Shown piece after piece: positions 51,646 to 62,460 of a DNA stretch of 64,000 bases. The DNA is from Desertimonas sp963772825 (lineage in GTDB: Bacteria; Actinomycetota; Acidimicrobiia; Acidimicrobiales; Ilumatobacteraceae). The notes below the pieces were generated by a model that was given only the letters and a program-made list of their open reading frames with translations, did no database searches and was not told the DNA's origin. How positions within the stretch are numbered: position 1 is the stretch's first letter; each line of letters starts with the position of its first letter. The stretch spans positions 372,001 through 436,000 of the forward strand of contig CAVYYX010000017.1 in the NCBI GenBank assembly GCA_963772825.1, written 5' to 3'. The translations under genes and the position numbers were made by a program.

Positions 51646-54016
51646 ATGGTGACGGCTAGCACGAGTCGGGCGGTCCTTCCTATTCCGGATGCGCACCAGC
51701 CGTATCCCGGTCTTGTCACGTATGACGCAAAGGATCCGGCGACGTCGTTTCCGCCGATCCGTCAGGTCCGGCCGCCAGCGGGGGCGCCCAATGTGCTGGT
51801 GGTGCTGGTCGATGACGCGGGGTTCGCCGCGTCGAGCGCGTTCGGAGGCGTGATCGAGACGCCAACGGCGGATCGGTTGGCGGCGGGGGGGCTGCGTTAC
51901 AGCAGGTTCCACACGACGGCGTTGTGCTCGCCGACGCGGCAGGCGCTGCTCACCGGTCGCAACCACCACTCGGTTGGCATGGGTGGCATCACGGAAATCG
52001 CTACGTCGGCTCCGGGCTACACCGGTGTCCGACCGAACACGGCGGCGCCGTTGGCCGAGACGCTCAAGCTGAACGGCTATTCGACCGCGCAGTTCGGCAA
52101 GTGCCATGAGGTGCCGGTGTATGAGACCAGCCCTCTGGGACCGTTCGACGCCTGGCCGACGGGCGGTGGCGGGTTCGAGTACTTCTTCGGGTTCATTGGC
52201 GGCGAAACCAACCAATGGCATCCAGCGCTGTATGAGGGCACGACGCCGGTGGAGCAGTGGGGTCGACCGGACGAGGGCTACCACTTCACCGAGGACCTGG
52301 CCGACCACGCCATCGCGTGGGTGCGTCAGCAGAAGGCGCTGGTTCCGGACAAGCCGTTCTTCATGTACTTCGCGCCGGGCGCGACACACGCGCCGCATCA
52401 TGTGCCGAAGGACTGGATCGAGCGCTACCGGGGTCGCTTCGACGGCGGGTGGGACGCGTTGCGGGCGGAGATCTTCGAGCAGCAGAAGACGGTGGGGGTC
52501 GTTCCAGGGGACGCCGAACTCACCGCCCGGCCGGAGGAGATCCCGGCGTGGGACGACGTGGCCGACGACTTGAAGCCGGTGCTGGCTCGTCAGATGGAGG
52601 TGTACGCGGGGTTCCTGTCGCACACCGACCATCACATCGGTCGCCTGATCGACGCCATCGAGGACCTGGGCGTGCTCGAGGACACCCTCGTGTACTACAT
52701 CGTCGGCGACAACGGCGCGTCGGCCGAGGGCACGATCAATGGCACCTTCAACGAGACGCTGATCTTCAACGGCGCGTCGGCGTTGGAAACCGTCGAGTTC
52801 ATGGCGTCGAAGGTCGACCTGTTTGGCGGCCCGGAGGCCTACAACCACTACGCCGTCGGTTGGGCGCACGCCATGGACACGCCCTACCAATGGACCAAGC
52901 AGGTCGCCTCGCACTGGGGTGGGACCCGCAACGGGACCATCATCCATTGGCCCAACGGCTTCGCCGCGCGTGGCGAGATCCGTTCCCAGTTCTGCCACGT
53001 GATCGATGTCGCCCCTACCGTTCTCGAAGCTGCCACCCTGCCCGCGCCGACGTTCGTGCACGGCGTGCAGCAGATGCCACTCCAGGGCACGAGCATGGTC
53101 TACTCGTTCGACGCCGGCGACGCTGCCGGAACGCCACGACCTCCAATACTTCGAGATGTTCGTCAACCGGGGGATCTACCACCAGGGCTGGACCGCCTGC
53201 ACTCGGCACTCGACGCCATGGGTGATCGAGCCGACCCCACCGATCGACGACGACGAGTGGGAACTGTACGGTCCCGACGACTGGACTCAGGCCCGCAACA
53301 TCGCCAACGACAACCCGACGAAGCTGGCCGAACTGCAACGGCTCTTCCTCATCGAGGCCGCGAAGTACAACGTCCTGCCGCTCGACGATCGCCGCATCGA
53401 GCGGTTCAACGCCGACCTGGCGGGCAGGCCACAGCTCGTCAAGGGAAGCTCGCAACTGTTGTTCGAGGGCATGGGTCGTCTGTCGGAGAACTCAGTCATC
53501 GTGATCAAGAACAAGTCGCACGCCGTGACCGCCAACATCACCGTTCCCGACCGTGGAGCCGAGGGTGTGATCGTCGCCCAAGGCGGTGCCTTCGCAGGGT
53601 GGAGCCTCTACGTCAAAGACGGCAGACCCAGGTACTGCTACAACACGTTGGGACTCACGCTGTCGACGATCGAAGGCGACCGAGCGTTGACCCCCGGAGA
53701 TCACCAAGTACGTATGGAGTTCGCCTACGACGGCGGCGGCCTCGCCAAGGGCGGCACCGTCACCCTGTACCTCGACGGCGACAAAGTCGGCGAAGGTCGA
53801 GTGGAGGCCACCGTTCCGATGGTGTTCTCCGGTGACGAAACCACCGACGTCGGCAAAGACACCGGCACCGGCGTCAGCACCGACTACGCCACCGGCGACA
53901 ACAGCTTCACCGGAAGAGTCCACTGGGTGCAGATCGACATCGACGATAAGGCCGAAGACCTCGACCACCTCATCACCCCCGAGGAACGCCTTCGCGTCGC
54001 CATGGCCCGCCAATAG
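51646..54016 (+). CDS. Arylsulfatase-type sulfatase, frameshifted
   Basis: ATG at 51646 behind GAGGAGGA; about 790 residues. Metal-binding acids at D56, D57 (VLVDDAGFAASSAFGG) and the formylglycine site C94 in CSPTRQALLTGR, a type I CxPxR motif needing a maturation enzyme not seen here. FFMYFAPGATHAPHHVPKDW and IVGDNGASAEGTINGTFNET complete the active site. Near 53125 one extra base shifts the frame into ERHDLQYFEMFVNRGIYHQG and a long beta-rich C-terminal domain. No signal peptide is visible, so it may be cytoplasmic. Two copies of one hairpin flank the gene. Confidence 0.85.
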
Positions 54017-54062
54017 ACGACGGCCGACTGCCCGATCACCGGCGCCATCACGGCTCGCGGAG

Positions 54063-54109
54063 ATCTGGGCGCAATCTGTGCGGACTGTCCAGACGGATCA
54101 CGCCCAGAT
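54063..54109. repeat. Second copy of sulfatase-flanking hairpin
   Basis: ATCTGGGCGCAATCTGTG, loop CGGACTGTCCA, GACGGATCACGCCCAGAT. It matches 43 of 47 positions of the copy at 51514-51560 in the same orientation, with an identical loop. It lies 47 bp after the sulfatase stop and can act as its terminator. Confidence 0.75.
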
Positions 54110-54218
54110 GCGGGAATCAGACCAGCAACGGTGCCAGTGCGGGTACCGATCAAGACGCCAATGACGTGTTCAGAGCCCGTACGGGGCGTCGGACTCGACG
54201 GCAGCTCCTTCCTCTGAT

Positions 54219-54228
54219 ATACCGGTAT
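54219..54228. promoter_or_regulatory. Candidate GntR operator
   Basis: ATACCGGTAT, a perfect 10-bp palindrome inside an AT-richer stretch (CTGATATACCGGTATGCAC), 61 bp before the GntR gene. Palindromes of this size with a GTAT/ATAC theme are common FCD-type GntR targets. Self-control of the downstream cluster is inferred. Confidence 0.5.
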
Positions 54229-54289
54229 GCACGGATGCCGAACGGCAGGCAGACGACGGCTGCCGGCACCAGGAGATCGGGGTTCAGCG

Positions 54290-54923
54290 ATGGAGACCGT
54301 GGAACAACGCGTCATGCACACCAGCGACCTCGCCCGACCGACGACGATCGGGGACTCTCTCGTCGCGGCGATGCGGGACGAGATCCTCAACGGCGATCTC
54401 GCCCCCGGCACCCGACTGAACCAGGCGCAGCTCGCCCAACGGTTCGGGACCAGCCGCATCCCGATGCGCGACGCGCTCGCCCGCTTGGAACAGGACGGAC
54501 TTGTCGAGATCGATGCGCGTCGCGGGGCCCGGGTGCGCGAGCTTTCGATCGACGACGTGATGGAGATCTACGACATGCGTCAGCTGCTCGAGCCACTCGC
54601 CGTCAGGCTGTCGGTGAGCGCGCTCACCGATGAGTCCGTCCGCCGTCTGGTTTACCTCTCCGAAGCGATGGACGCCACCTCCGCCGAGCCCGCTGCCGGC
54701 CGACCGGCCCGCCGAGCGTTCTACGAGGAGCTCTATGCCTTGTCCGGGCGAGCGCGGCTGGCGGGGGCGATCCTCCGGCTGCGCGACGAGGTGACTCGTT
54801 ATCACGTGATGGAAGGGGCGTCGTCGCCGACATGCCCACGCCGACCTACGGCGGGCGATCCGGAATCGTGACGCCGACGCCGCCTCAACGATCGTCGATC
54901 GACATCTGCTGCAATGCGCGTGA
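54290..54923 (+). CDS. GntR family regulator (FCD type), frameshifted near the end
   Basis: ATG at 54290. HTH: SLVAAMRDEILNGDLAPGTR, LNQAQLAQRFGTSRIPMRDA, LARLEQDGLVEIDARRGARV. The FCD ligand domain follows (DVMEIYDMRQLLEPLAVRLS). Near 54820 one extra base hides the C-terminus, which continues HADLRRAIRNRDADAASTIV and DRHLLQCA; the metal-binding His positions of FCD domains lie here. It heads a cluster of catabolic genes and probably senses the substrate or a breakdown product. Confidence 0.8.
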
Positions 54924-54967
54924 TGACCTGATCGACCGGATGACCAAGGCATCGGAGGCTGCAGCCC

Positions 54968-55933
54968 ATGCGTGAGCAGACTGTCTCGTTCTACAGCGAG
55001 GGCGCCCGCATCGCCGGCATCTTGCGCTCACCCGACGACGGCGACACCCGCCGGCCCGCCATCGTCCAGGGCCCAGGGTGGCTGGGGCTCAAGGACGCCA
55101 AGCTCTACCTGCCGTACCACGAGGCCCTCACGGCGGCCGGCTACCACGTCTTGATCTTCGACTACCGGGGCTTCGGCGACAGCGAAGGAGACAGCGGACT
55201 CCTCCTACCGCAGCTGCAGCTCGAGGACCTGATCAACGCCGTGACCTACCTGACGACGCGGGACGACGTCGATCCGGACAACCTGGCGACGTTCGGCTCG
55301 GGCGGCACCGGCGGGGGCAACGCCGTGCTGCTGGCGGCCAACGACCGTCGGATCCGGGCGGCGGTCGCCCAGGTGCCCGTCGCCGACGGCGAGGACTGGC
55401 TGCACAGGATGCGCCGTGAGTACGAGTGGTACGAGTTCCTCGACCGCCTCGAAGCCGATCGCCGCGCTCGGGTGACCACCGGACAGGGCGAGATGGTTCA
55501 CCCGCGCGAGGAGATCATGGTGCCGACTCCGGAACGCAAGGCGACCAACGTCAAAGGCGACGTCGACGCGCGCATCCCGAGTTCGGTGCCGTTGCGCTGC
55601 GCCGAGGCGATCCTCGACTACAAGCCGATCGACGTGGCCCATCTGGTGAGTCCAGCGGGCCTGCTCGTCATCGGTGTCGAGGGCGACGCCGTCACGCCCG
55701 ACCGACCACGCTGTCGATCTCTACGAGCGGGCCCGGGCGCCGAAGAAGCTGATCATGCAGCGGCACACCACCCACTACGCCGCCTACGCCCAGTACGGGC
55801 CGCAGGTCACGCCGGAGATCGTCGCAGTGGTTCGCCCGGCACTTCGACGGCGCGCTCGATCGAGGTGCGCACCACCGAGGGCAGCGCCGAGACGAGGGAG
55901 TCGATCGTCGTCAAGGAGGAGTTGCACCAATGA
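54968..55933 (+). CDS. Alpha/beta hydrolase, with three one-base insertions
   Basis: REQTVSFYSEGARIAGILRS, HVLIFDYRGFGDSEGD and NLATFGSGGTGGGNAVLLAA: here the nucleophile elbow reads GSGGTGGG, so the usual Ser of GxSxG is replaced and the active-site residue is uncertain. Insertions near 55696, 55826 and 55857 split the end: PTDHAVDLYERARAPKKLIM, QRHTTHYAAYAQYG (late His), WFARHFDGAL, and a tail EVRTTEGSAETRESIVVKEE. It overlaps the amidohydrolase by ATGA. Resembles acetyl-xylan/dienelactone-type hydrolases; it may hydrolyse a ring-opened product. Confidence 0.7.
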   Translation: MREQTVSFYSEGARIAGILRSPDDGDTRRPAIVQGPGWLGLKDAKLYLPYHEALTAAGYHVLIFDYRGFGDSEGDSGLLLPQLQLEDLINAVTYLTTRDDVDPDNLATFGSGGTGGGNAVLLAANDRRIRAAVAQVPVADGEDWLHRMRREYEWYEFLDRLEADRRARVTTGQGEMVHPREEIMVPTPERKATNVKGDVDARIPSSVPLRCAEAILDYKPIDVAHLVSPAGLLVIGVEGDAVTPDRPRCRSLRAGPGAEEADHAAAHHPLRRLRPVRAAGHAGDRRSGSPGTSTARSIEVRTTEGSAETRESIVVKEELHQ

Positions 55934-57307
55934 TCGATCGGGCGATCGTCGGGGGCGAGGTCGTCACCGCCGGAGAGGTGCTCGAGGCCGATGTGTTGCT
56001 CGACGGCGAGCGCATCGTCGCCGTCACCGCTCCCGGCGGGGTGCCCCTCGATCCGGCCGTGGAGACGATCGACGCCACCGGGATGTACGTGCTGCCGGGG
56101 ATGATCGACGTCCACGTCCACCTCCGCGAGCCCGGCTACACGCACAAGGAGGACATCACCACGGGTACGGCCGCGGCCGCGGCAGGCGGCGTCACCACCG
56201 TCTTCGGCATGCCCAACCTCAAGCCGCCGACCGCCACGAGGGCAGTGCTCGACGAGCTGTTCGACACCTACGCCAGCAAGAGCATCGTCGACTGGAACCA
56301 CAACCCGGTGCCGTCGCAACTCGACGAGGTCGAGAAGATGGCCGAGGCCGGCATCGCCGCCTTCAAGATCTACATGGTCGTCGACACCGGCCGTGACTAC
56401 CCGCATCCGAGCGGCACCGGCATCCACGACCACGGCCACCTGCTGCGCATGTTCGAGGCGATCAAGCCCACCGGGCTGCCGTTCATGGTCCACCCCCACG
56501 ACCAAGCGATCATGGACACCGTCGAGCAGTCGTTCTGGGCGGCCGGCGATCGCAGCCCGCAGGCCTACGCCAAGACCCTCGCCACGCACAACGGGCTGAT
56601 CTGGGACAGCGCCATCTCGGTCCTGCTGCGCATGGCCGAGGCGACCGGCACCAAGCTGCACATCGTCCACATGCAGACCGAGGGCTCGGTGCGCATGGTC
56701 CGTGCCGCCAAGGCGCGGGGCGTCGCCGGTGAGCTGTGAGGTCAACCACTGGGCGCTGTTCCTCGCCCGATGGTCGGACATCGAGAAGCTCGGGCCCTAC
56801 GCCCTCTCCTACTGGGTCCAGGATCACCACCGCGACGCGGTGTGGGAGGCCCTCGTCGACGGCACCGTCGACATGCTCGCCTCCGACCACGCCCCGCACA
56901 CGCGCGAGGAGAAGGAGGTCGGTTGGGAGGACTGCTGGGCCTGTCACACGGGCACCCCCGGCATCCAGGAGCAGTACACCCTGCTGCTCGACGAGGCGCT
57001 CGGCGGCCGGATCAGCCTGGCTCGCGTCGCCGCCGTCGTCGCCGAGGAGCCGGCGACCGAGTTCCGCCTGGCCGACAAGGGGTTCATCCGTCCCGGCGCC
57101 CACGCCGACCTCGTCGTCTACGACCCCGCCCGGCCGGGCCGGTACACCAACGACGGAGTGCTGTCGCGATGTGGATGGACGCCGTACGACGGCCGGGCCA
57201 CCAAGGGCACGATCGTGCGCACGATGGTCCGCGGCCGTGACGTGTTCGTCGACGGGACGGTCGTCGGCGCACCCGGCTGGGGCCGCCAAGCGAGACCGAC
57301 GCTGTGA
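55930..57307 (+). CDS. Dihydroorotase/allantoinase-like amidohydrolase, one frameshift
   Basis: ATG overlaps the previous stop. MIDVHVHLREPGYTHKEDIT gives the metal ligands H62 and H64 in the HLREPG form of dihydroorotase and allantoinase. The bridging Lys is K146 (AAFKIYMV), H188/H190 lie in MVHPHD and H247 in HIVHMQTEG; the catalytic Asp is in LASDHAPHTREEK. One extra G near 56729 shifts the frame at GVAVSCEVNHWALFLARWSD. Total about 458 residues, typical for cyclic-amide hydrolases. It should open a cyclic ureide, imide or lactam ring in the pathway. Confidence 0.85.
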
Positions 57308-57320
57308 AGGAGCGGATGCC

Positions 57321-58305
57321 ATGACCATGAAGTTCGGATTGCTGGTCCCCCACTTCGGCGCCGAAGCCGATCCCGGCAAGCTGCGCGAGGGGCGCGGCTC
57401 GCCGAGCACTACGGCTTCGACTCGCTGTGGGCGCGCGACCACCTCGTGTTCGAGCCCCACGGCGAGATGGAGCAACCCGACCCGACGTTCTACGAGGCGC
57501 TCACCACGCTCGACCGCGATGGGAGCGGTCACCGAGAGGATCGAGCTGGGCACCGGGTCGCTCATCCCGTTCCGCCACCCGATCGCCACGGCGTTGACCG
57601 TCGGCACGTTGACCGCCCTGGTCGGCGACCGTGTGATCATCGGCATGGGTGCCGGCACGTTCGACCACGAGTTCGACGTGATCGGCATGGGCGACATGCC
57701 CCGCGTCGAGCTGGTCAAGTCCAACGCCAAGATCCTGCGCCGGCTGTTCAGCGAGGACGACGTCAGCTACGCCGACGACCACTACCAGTTCGAGCACGTG
57801 ACGATCGCCCCCAAGCCGTCGAAGCCGGTGCCGTTCTGGTACTGCGGGGCGACGCCCAAGTCGGCACGCCTGGCCGCCGAGTACGCCGACGGCTGGATGC
57901 CGGGGCGCACGACCCTGCTCACCATCGAGGCGCGGGCCGAGACGATGCGCCAGCTGACCTCGGAGAACGGCCGGCCGATGCCGACCGTCGCCGTCATCCC
58001 GCCCACCTCCATCGCCGACACCACCGAGCAGGCGTGGGAGGGCCTCAACGTCGACGGGCCTGATCGCCTGGGCGAACAAGCGCGGCAAGTGGTGGGTCAC
58101 CCCGCCGTCCGGCTCGTTCTCGACCGCCGAGGACATCGAGGGTTCGCTCATCGCCGGCAATCCCGCCGAGGTCGTCGAGCAGACCCGACGGTTCGAGAAG
58201 GTCGGCGTCGAGCACCTCGTGTTCGACCTGCGGCTGCGCTTCGACCGCTGGTTCTCCGGCATCGAGCTGCTCGGCCGCGAGGTGCTCCCGGCGCTGCGGA
58301 GCTGA
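57321..58305 (+). CDS. LLM class flavin-dependent oxidoreductase, three frameshifts
   Basis: ATG at 57321 behind AAGGAG. Reads across the breaks near 57393, 57514 and 58040 as MKFGLLVPHFGAEADPGKLR, ARLAEHYGFDSLWARDHLVF, TAMGAVTERIELGTGSLIPF, GDRVIIGMGAGTFDHEFDVI, then VPFWYCGATPKSARLAAEYA and a C-terminus LIAWANKRGKWWVTPPSGSF through FDLRLRFDRWFSGIEL. A luciferase-like TIM barrel of about 327 residues. Related enzymes (RutA-like) open pyrimidine rings with flavin hydroperoxide; an analogous monooxygenase role fits this cluster. Confidence 0.78.
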
Positions 58306-58308
58306 GCG

Positions 58309-58769
58309 ATGTCGACAGGCACCATCGAGCGGACGATCGACGTCGCGTCTGGACCCGCCCGCCGTCTGGGCGCGGGTCACCGACGTCGGCGAGGTCGCCT
58401 CGTGGCTGCCGATCCTCGAGCACGTGACCGAGCGCCAGCCGTTGGCCGCCTACGACGCCGTGCTGCAGGACCGCGTCGGGCCGTTCCGGCTTGCGCGCCG
58501 ACCTGGCGATCACGGTCACCGAGGCGACCGAGCCGACCCGCCTCGCCATCGCCGCCGCCGGCGAGGACCGCCAGGTCCGGTCGCGCATCGCCGTCGACGC
58601 CTCGTTGGCGTTGAGCCCCGCCGAGTCCGGGAGCGGCACACGCCTGCACCTCGTCGGCAACTACGAGGTGACCGGCAGGGTCGCCACGCTCGGCGCCGCC
58701 ACGATCAACTCGAAGGCGCGCAAGCTGGTCGACGAGTTCTGTACGAGGGCCGAGGCCGAGCTGCGCTGA
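58309..58769 (+). CDS. CoxG-like SRPBCC protein, two frameshifts
   Basis: Starts 3 bp after the LLM gene. Undoing insertions near 58353 and 58491 gives TIERTIDVASDPPAVWARVT, DVGEVASWLPILEHVTERQP, LAAYDAVLQDRVGPF, RADLAITVTEATEPTRLAIA and TRLHLVGNYEVTGRVATLGA. About 153 residues, the CoxG/SRPBCC pattern. CoxG proteins accompany molybdenum hydroxylases and help recruit or assemble the enzyme at the membrane. The extra T in CTTGCGC here also occurs at the ArsR break at 48632. Stop and next start overlap (TGATG). Confidence 0.72.
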
Positions 58770-59578
58770 TGCTGCCCGACTTCGCCCTCCACCGCCCGGT
58801 CGAGCCTCGACGAGGCCGTCGGCCTGCTCGACTGGGACAACGTCGGCTACGCCGGCGGCACCGAGTTGGTCCCGGCGATGCGCCTGGGCGTGCGCCGGCC
58901 CGACGCCCTGGTCGATCTCAAGCGCGTCCCGGAGCTGCGCGGCATCGAAGTCGGTCGGCGACGGCGAGACGTTGGCCATTGGCGCGCTGACCACGCACCG
59001 GGAGCTCGCCAGCAACGCCGACGCCCTTCGGCTCGTGCCGATGCTGGCCGAGGTCGTGGCCCATGTCGGCAACGTCCGCGTCCGCAGCACGGGCACGGTC
59101 GGCGGCAACCTGGCGTTCGCCGAGCCGCGCAGCGACCTGGCTACGGCGTGCGTCGCCCTGGATGCTTCCGTCGAGATCGCCGGCCCGGACGGCGACCGGC
59201 GGACGATCACCGTCGACGAGCTGGTCGTCGGCCCGTACGAGACGACCCTCGAGCCCGACGAGCTGCTCGTGCGCCTGCTGGTGCCGGCGCAGCCAGCGCC
59301 CCGGAGCCCGCTACTGGAAGCTCCAGCCGATGGAGCGGCCGACGCTCGGTGTGGCGATCGTGCCCGACGGCGAGCAGGCCATCGTGGTGGTGGGTGCCGC
59401 CACCGAACGTCCCGTGCGGGCGACGTTGCCGAGCGGCACGGACGGGGCGGCAGCGGCGGTCCACCAGTTCTGCGCCGGGCTCGAGCTGATCGCCGACCTC
59501 ACCGGGTCCGCCGAGTACAAGCGGGCCGTCCTCCTGCACCACCTGCTGGGCGAGCTGGGCGAGGAGCGGGCGGCGTGA
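58769..59578 (+). CDS. coxM: Molybdenum hydroxylase FAD subunit (CoxM type), three frameshifts
   Basis: MLPDFALHRP then, past insertions near 58800, 58952 and 59300, SSLDEAVGLLDWDNVGYAGG, TELVPAMRLGVRRPDALVDL, KRVPELRGIEVG, LAIGALTTHRELASNADALR and STGTVGGNLAFAEPRSDLAT, then YWKLQPMERPTLGVAIVPDG. The GYAGGTEL and GTVGGNLAFAEP loops bind FAD. About 270 residues, slightly short for CoxM. It passes electrons from the Fe-S subunit to an acceptor. Symbol is by family; the substrate is not carbon monoxide as far as can be seen. Confidence 0.82.
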
Positions 59579-60057
59579 ACACGGCCGAGGTGCGCTGCAC
59601 GATCAACGGGCGGGCCATCGACACCATCGTGCCCGTGCGGGCGACGGCTGCCGACGTGCTGCGCGACCAGCTCGGCCTGCATGGCACCAAGGTCAGCTGC
59701 GAGCTGCAGGTCTGCGGGGCGTGCACGATCCTCGTCGACCGGCAGCCGGTGAGCTCGTGCAGCATGCTCGCCGTCGATCTCGACGGACGTCGCGTCGACA
59801 CCATCGAGGGGATGCAGCGCGGCGGCGAGCTCCACCCACTGCAGGTCGCCTTCTGGGAGCACAACGCCTTCCAGTGCGGGTTCTGCACGCCCGGCTTCTT
59901 GATGATGGCCAAGGCACTGCTCGAGGAGACGCCCGACCCCACTGCCGAACAGGTCCGCGACTGGCTCGACGGCAACCTGTGCCGCTGCACCGGCTACCGG
60001 CCGATCGAGGAGGCCGTGCTGTCGCTCGCCAGCCCTCGGCGCGAGGGACGGCGATGA
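59575..60057 (+). CDS. coxS: Molybdenum hydroxylase [2Fe-2S] subunit (CoxS type)
   Basis: 160 residues from a GTG overlapping the coxM stop. Intact. N-terminal plant-type ferredoxin cysteines in CELQVCGACTILVDRQPVSS (Cys-x4-Cys-x2-Cys, with the fourth just after) and the second cluster in CGFCTPGFLMMAKALLEE and CRCTGYRPIEEAV. It carries electrons from the molybdenum site to FAD. It is the only hydroxylase subunit free of frame breaks and overlaps coxL by ATGA. Confidence 0.92.
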   Translation: MNTAEVRCTINGRAIDTIVPVRATAADVLRDQLGLHGTKVSCELQVCGACTILVDRQPVSSCSMLAVDLDGRRVDTIEGMQRGGELHPLQVAFWEHNAFQCGFCTPGFLMMAKALLEETPDPTAEQVRDWLDGNLCRCTGYRPIEEAVLSLASPRREGRR

Positions 60058-62330
60058 GCGCCGTCGACACTCGCTCGCCGCGCCGGATCGACGGCTGGGA
60101 GAAGGTCACGGGCGCGGCCACCTACGCGATCGACGTCGAGCTCCCCAACACCGCCTTCGGCGCGATCGTGCGCGCCGAGCGGGCCCATGCGCGCATCGGC
60201 GAGATCGACGTCGAAGCCGCCGCAGAGATCGAGGGAGTCATCGCCGTGATGTGCGGCACCGACCTCAAGGGCATCGAGCCGCGCTTCGGTCACATCATCC
60301 CCGACCATCCCGGTGCTGGCCATCGACAAGGTGCGCTACTACGGCGAACCCGTCGCCCTCGTCGTCGCCGAGTCGCGTGCCGCGGCGTTCGACGCGGCCG
60401 CCCTCGTGACGGTGGAGTACGACGAGCTCACCCCGCTGATGACCGCAGCCGAGGCTGTCGACTCGACCGATCCGCATCCACGACGTGGTGTACGGCGACG
60501 ACGGCAAGGGCGGGTTCCTCGGCGTGCGCCCCGAGTCGGCCGGCAACGTCGTCCACGAGGACGGCATCGGGTGGGGCGACGTCGAGGCGGCGATGGGCGA
60601 CGCACGCGATCGTCGTCGAGACGGCGACGAGCTACCCGATGGTGTTCGGGTACGCCATGGAGCTGTACAACGCCTCGGCGTCGTTCCGCCCTGGCCACCT
60701 CCACGTCGTGACCACGGCTCAGCACCCGCTCCAGGTGCGCGCCGAGCTGGCGCGCGATGTTCGCCCTGCCACTCGCCGCCGTGCGCGTCGAGGTGCCCTA
60801 CGTCGGCGGCGGGTACGGCACGAAGTCGTACACCAAGCTCGAGCCGCTCGCCGCGGCCGCGTCGTGGTTCACCGGGCGACCCGTCAAGGTGGCCGTCGAC
60901 GCCGAAGGGGCGATGCTCACGACGCGGGCCGACGCCGCCGTGGTGCGCGTGCAGACCGGGTTCGACGCCGACGGGCACATCGTCGCCCGCGACTTCGACC
61001 TGACCCTCGACAGCGGGGCGTACGCCGACAACAGCCCGCTCGTGCTCACCAAGTCGGTGCACCGCTGCTTCGGTCCGTACCGCATCCCCAACCTCCGCGT
61101 CCGCGGCCGCGCCGTCTACACCAACACGACGCCGGCATCGTCGTACCGCGGTTTCGGGGCGCCCGCAGGGCGCGCTCGCCGGCGAGCTGAACATCGACCA
61201 GGCAGCCGAGCGCCTCGGCCTCGACCCGGTGGAGCTGCGCCGGCGCAACCTCCTTCGCCCCGGCGAGTCCGTGATGCCCGGCAAGCGACCGCTCGACGCC
61301 GACCTCCTGGCCGACCTCGACATCGTCGCCACGGCCCTCGCCGCCGCATGCCGTCCCGAGCGAGGCCGGACGGCGACGCGGCACGGCCGTGGCGGTGAGC
61401 GCCTCGGACGCCGGCGCGGCTCCGGTCTCCACCGCGGTCGTGCGCCTCCATTCCGACGGGTCGGCGACGCTGAGCTCGAGCAGCACCGAGATCGGCCAGG
61501 GCAGCGCGACGGCGCTGGCCCAGATCGTCGCCAGCGAGCTCGGGATCGAGCTGGACCAGGTGGCCGTCGGCCAGTCGGACACCGCGCTTCACGCCCTTCG
61601 AGTGGTCGACCGGAGCGAGCCGGACGACGACCCTCGCCGGCCTCTCCGTGCAGCGCGCCTGCGCCGACGTGTGGGACGCAACTCGACGGCGATGGCCGCC
61701 GAGGTCGCCGGCGTCGACCGCCGACGCCGTGACGCGCGACGGTGCGCGCCTCGTCGTCGCCGAGCGTCGGCCGATGGCCTCCGGCCGAGGTGATCCAGGT
61801 CCTGGTTCGGCGCTTCCGCCGGGGAGGTCATCGGACGCGGCATCGTGCGCAACGAGGGGGCCACCGCGCCAGCTGCCGCCGTTCTGGGAGATCGGCGTCG
61901 TCGGCGTCGAGGTCGCCGTCGACGAGGCCTCCGGCGCGGTGTCGATCGAGCACCTCGTGACCGTCGGCGACGTCGGCCACGCGATCAACCCGGCCCTCGT
62001 GGAAGGACAGGACCTCGGTGCCGCGACGCAGGGACTCGGTGCGGCGCTCTTCGAGGAGATGATCTACGACGGCCAGCAGTTGATGAACCCGAACCTCGTC
62101 GAGTACCGGGTGCCCCGATTCCGGGATGTGCCCCGGCGGATCACCTCGGTGCTGGCCGAGCGCGGCGACGGTGTCGGTCCGTACGGTGCCAAGGGCGGCG
62201 GCGAGGGATCGCTGAACCCGATCCCCGCAGCGGTTGCCGCGGCGGTCGGCCGTGCCGTCGGCGCCTGGCCCGACCGAGCTCCCGCTGACGCCCGAGCGCG
62301 TCTGGCAGCTGCTCCATCCACCGAGTGAGG
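60054..62330 (+). CDS. coxL: Molybdenum hydroxylase catalytic subunit (xanthine dehydrogenase family), about 13 frame breaks
   Basis: ATG overlaps the coxS stop. Read through roughly twelve one-base insertions and one deletion (60312 to 62275), it gives RIDGWEKVTGAATYAIDVEL, VRYYGEPVALVVAESRAAAF, YVGGGYGTKSYTKLEPLAAA, SSYRGFGAPQGALAGELNID, STEIGQGSATALAQIVASEL and VGPYGAKGGGEGSLNPIPAA. The last holds the catalytic Glu. The CODH-specific Cys loop is absent and the RGFG-PQ loop is the hydroxylase kind, so it hydroxylates a heterocycle or aldehyde rather than oxidising CO. About 760 residues when repaired. The exact stop is uncertain. Confidence 0.78.
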
Positions 62331-62460
62331 CCGACGAGGGCCTGCGTGGCCCGGGACGCACGCCGAGCACGGATGTTGCGAGCGCGTGCCGGTCTCGAGC
62401 GAGGCCCTGCGCGGCACCGGTCTCGAACCGCCGTCCCCGTGACCGGCGCCGGAGCGACAC

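Noticed and set aside
51495..54109. CRISPR or attachment-site reading of the repeated hairpins
   Set aside because: There are only two copies with no spacer array, no integrase gene and no tRNA end nearby.
60054..62330. Carbon monoxide dehydrogenase function for the Cox-like genes
   Set aside because: The active-site Cys loop typical of CO dehydrogenase is not found; the RGFG-PQ loop and neighbours fit a heterocycle hydroxylase.
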